DNA of 64,000 nt, taken from the NCBI RefSeq assembly GCF_001509835.1, contig NZ_JXTJ01000007.1, forward strand, positions 1 to 64,000, in the 5' to 3' direction. Numbering within the stretch: position 1 is the first letter of the stretch; each line of letters starts with the position of its first letter. The notes beneath the pieces are model-generated. The model saw nothing but the letters and a program-made list of their open reading frames with translations, ran no database searches and had not been told where the DNA came from. A program made the translations under genes and the position numbers. The stretch is from Allobosea sp. WAO. Its GTDB lineage: Bacteria > Pseudomonadota > Alphaproteobacteria > Rhizobiales > Beijerinckiaceae. Shown piece after piece: positions 62,900 to 64,000 of this stretch.

Positions 62900-64000
62900 T
62901 CAGAACCTGACCTCGAAGCGTCCCTTGAGGGCATGATCCTGCGCCTGCTCGCCGAGCACGGCGGAATAGGCCATGCCGAGCGTCGTCCCCCCGTCCGGGC
63001 GCCAGTCCAGCCCGGCCTCGGCGACCAGCGCGTTGCGGTCGATCCGCGTACCGTAGACCTGCGCCGGAGCGGTGCCGAGGGCAAAGGCGGTCAGCGTCTG
63101 CGGGGTGAGGTCGCCGAAGCCGTGGCGCCAGCCGACGAGGCCGCGGGCGAAGACCGGCATGGCGCCGAGCTGCATCTCGGCACGCAGGCCGAGCGTCGTG
63201 AAGCCGAGGTTCTGCTCGCCGGAGAACAGGCGCAGCGCCGCAGCCCCGCCCTGCTCGAGGCCCGAGCCGGTCGATATCCGCAGCAGCGCGAGCTGGGCGA
63301 AGGGTTCGAGCGCGAAGCGCTCGAAGTTGAAGCCATAACCGAGCTCGACGAAAGCCTGCGCCACCCGGCTGTCGCGCTTCGAGCGCAAAGTGTCGCCGAA
63401 GCCGCGAAGGCGGACCTGACGCGTCAGGCTGGTTTCGCCGACGGAATAGCCCAGGCCGCCATCCAGGCGCCAGGCACCGAGGCGGGCCGCGGCATAGAGC
63501 GCGGCCTGACCGGCTTCGAGCCGGCCGGAGGAAAGCCGGCTGTCTGAGTCGACGTCCGATCGGCTGTAGCCGCCGGCGACACCGAGGCTGAAGGAGGAGC
63601 CGGCGCCTTCGGCAATGAGCGCATCGGCCCCGAGCAGGAAACCGCCGGTGCGGCTTTTCAGGAAGGCGGCATTGCCGTCCGTGGCACTGCGTCCCTGCCC
63701 GCCATAAGCCTCGCCCCAGAGCCGGAAGCGTGGCTGCGGCACCGGGGCCGGCAGCATCACGAGCTCCTGGCGAACCCGCAGATCGGCGCTGAAGCCGGCT
63801 GCGACAGCAGGACCGGGCGGGGTCAGCAGCGGCCCGCGCAGATGGCCGAGGAGGGTATCGCGCATCAACCCACCCTGGCCGACCGCGACGGCGACGCCCT
63901 GGGCGTGCGTCTCGCCGGAGAGCAGGGCGAAGCCGGCGCGGGCCTCGTCGGCGGTCGCCCCGATCAGTGCGTCATAGACCGGGTTGCCGGCGCCCAGCCG
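62900..64000 (-). CDS. Autotransporter, C-terminal beta-barrel part (cut by window end)
   Basis: A frame on the minus strand that stays open to the right edge of the window, so the gene's 5-prime end lies outside. At least 366 residues are visible. The stretch NPVYDALIGATADEARAGFALLSGETHA is the usual linker before the translocator domain. The rest is a 12-strand-type autotransporter barrel ending in FEVRF, an outer-membrane C-terminal aromatic signature. The passenger part is unseen, so its role is unknown. It lies head-on to the lipoprotein gene. Confidence 0.87.
   Translation of the reverse strand, partial: RLGAGNPVYDALIGATADEARAGFALLSGETHAQGVAVAVGQGGLMRDTLLGHLRGPLLTPPGPAVAAGFSADLRVRQELVMLPAPVPQPRFRLWGEAYGGQGRSATDGNAAFLKSRTGGFLLGADALIAEGAGSSFSLGVAGGYSRSDVDSDSRLSSGRLEAGQAALYAAARLGAWRLDGGLGYSVGETSLTRQVRLRGFGDTLRSKRDSRVAQAFVELGYGFNFERFALEPFAQLALLRISTGSGLEQGGAAALRLFSGEQNLGFTTLGLRAEMQLGAMPVFARGLVGWRHGFGDLTPQTLTAFALGTAPAQVYGTRIDRNALVAEAGLDWRPDGGTTLGMAYSAVLGEQAQDHALKGRFEVRF

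Overview
The window is high-GC DNA with densely packed genes and many 1-4 base start/stop overlaps. Gene content points to an alphaproteobacterium of the order Hyphomicrobiales (Rhizobiales), perhaps near Bosea or Methylobacterium. The clues are an ECF sigma factor paired with an NrsF-type anti-sigma factor, the rhizobial rhamnose route (rhaI, bifunctional rhaD, rhaK, DeoR-type regulator), a DUF1254 protein, an orphan Bug receptor, and an intergenic repeat I recognise as common in rhizobial genomes. The genus is an inference.

Layout: 0.1-0.9 kb, a metallophosphoesterase. 1.0-7.8 kb, an ECF sigma/NrsF module divergent from a five-gene operon (TPP enzyme, OpgC-type acyltransferase, TTC38-like TPR protein, membrane protein, YHS protein); two matching GTAACC-N16-CGA(A/T) promoters suggest one sigma regulon. 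8.7-12.9 kb, purU, a FAD/GcvT demethylase-type oxidoreductase and a DeoR regulator (one-carbon metabolism). 13.0 kb, an IS3-family transposase scar. 13.1-22.9 kb, rhamnose catabolism (rhaD, rhaI, rhaK, DeoR regulator) joined to an Fe3+/polyamine-type ABC importer. 23.2-27.8 kb, an AcnA-family aconitase, a Bug receptor and a GntR regulator.

28.2-45.1 kb is the most unusual part. A 2965-residue secreted animal-type haem peroxidase carrying long RTX arrays is followed on the same strand by its type I secretion ATPase, a membrane-anchored RTX/cadherin-like companion protein and the HlyD-type adaptor. A NarL-type sensor kinase and response regulator are divergently encoded. The architecture resembles what I recall of the MopA-type Mn(II)-oxidising peroxidases; no outer-membrane TolC partner lies in the window.

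45.5-53.4 kb is a seven-gene operon (GntR, isopropylmalate/tartrate dehydrogenase-like enzyme, Gfo/Idh/MocA oxidoreductase, TRAP transporter DctP-Q-M, SMP-30 lactonase) next to a separate Ldh2-family dehydrogenase: uptake and oxidation of a sugar acid or hydroxyacid. 53.5-58.7 kb is a NitT/TauT-type ABC transporter with two paralogous receptors, a NanR-like regulator and an ABM monooxygenase, preceded by a NanR-like operator. 58.9-64 kb holds two AraC-type regulators, a Tat-exported DUF1254 protein, an HdeA-like periplasmic protein, a small lipoprotein and the C-terminal part of an autotransporter cut by the window edge. No tRNA, rRNA, CRISPR array or complete mobile element was recognised.
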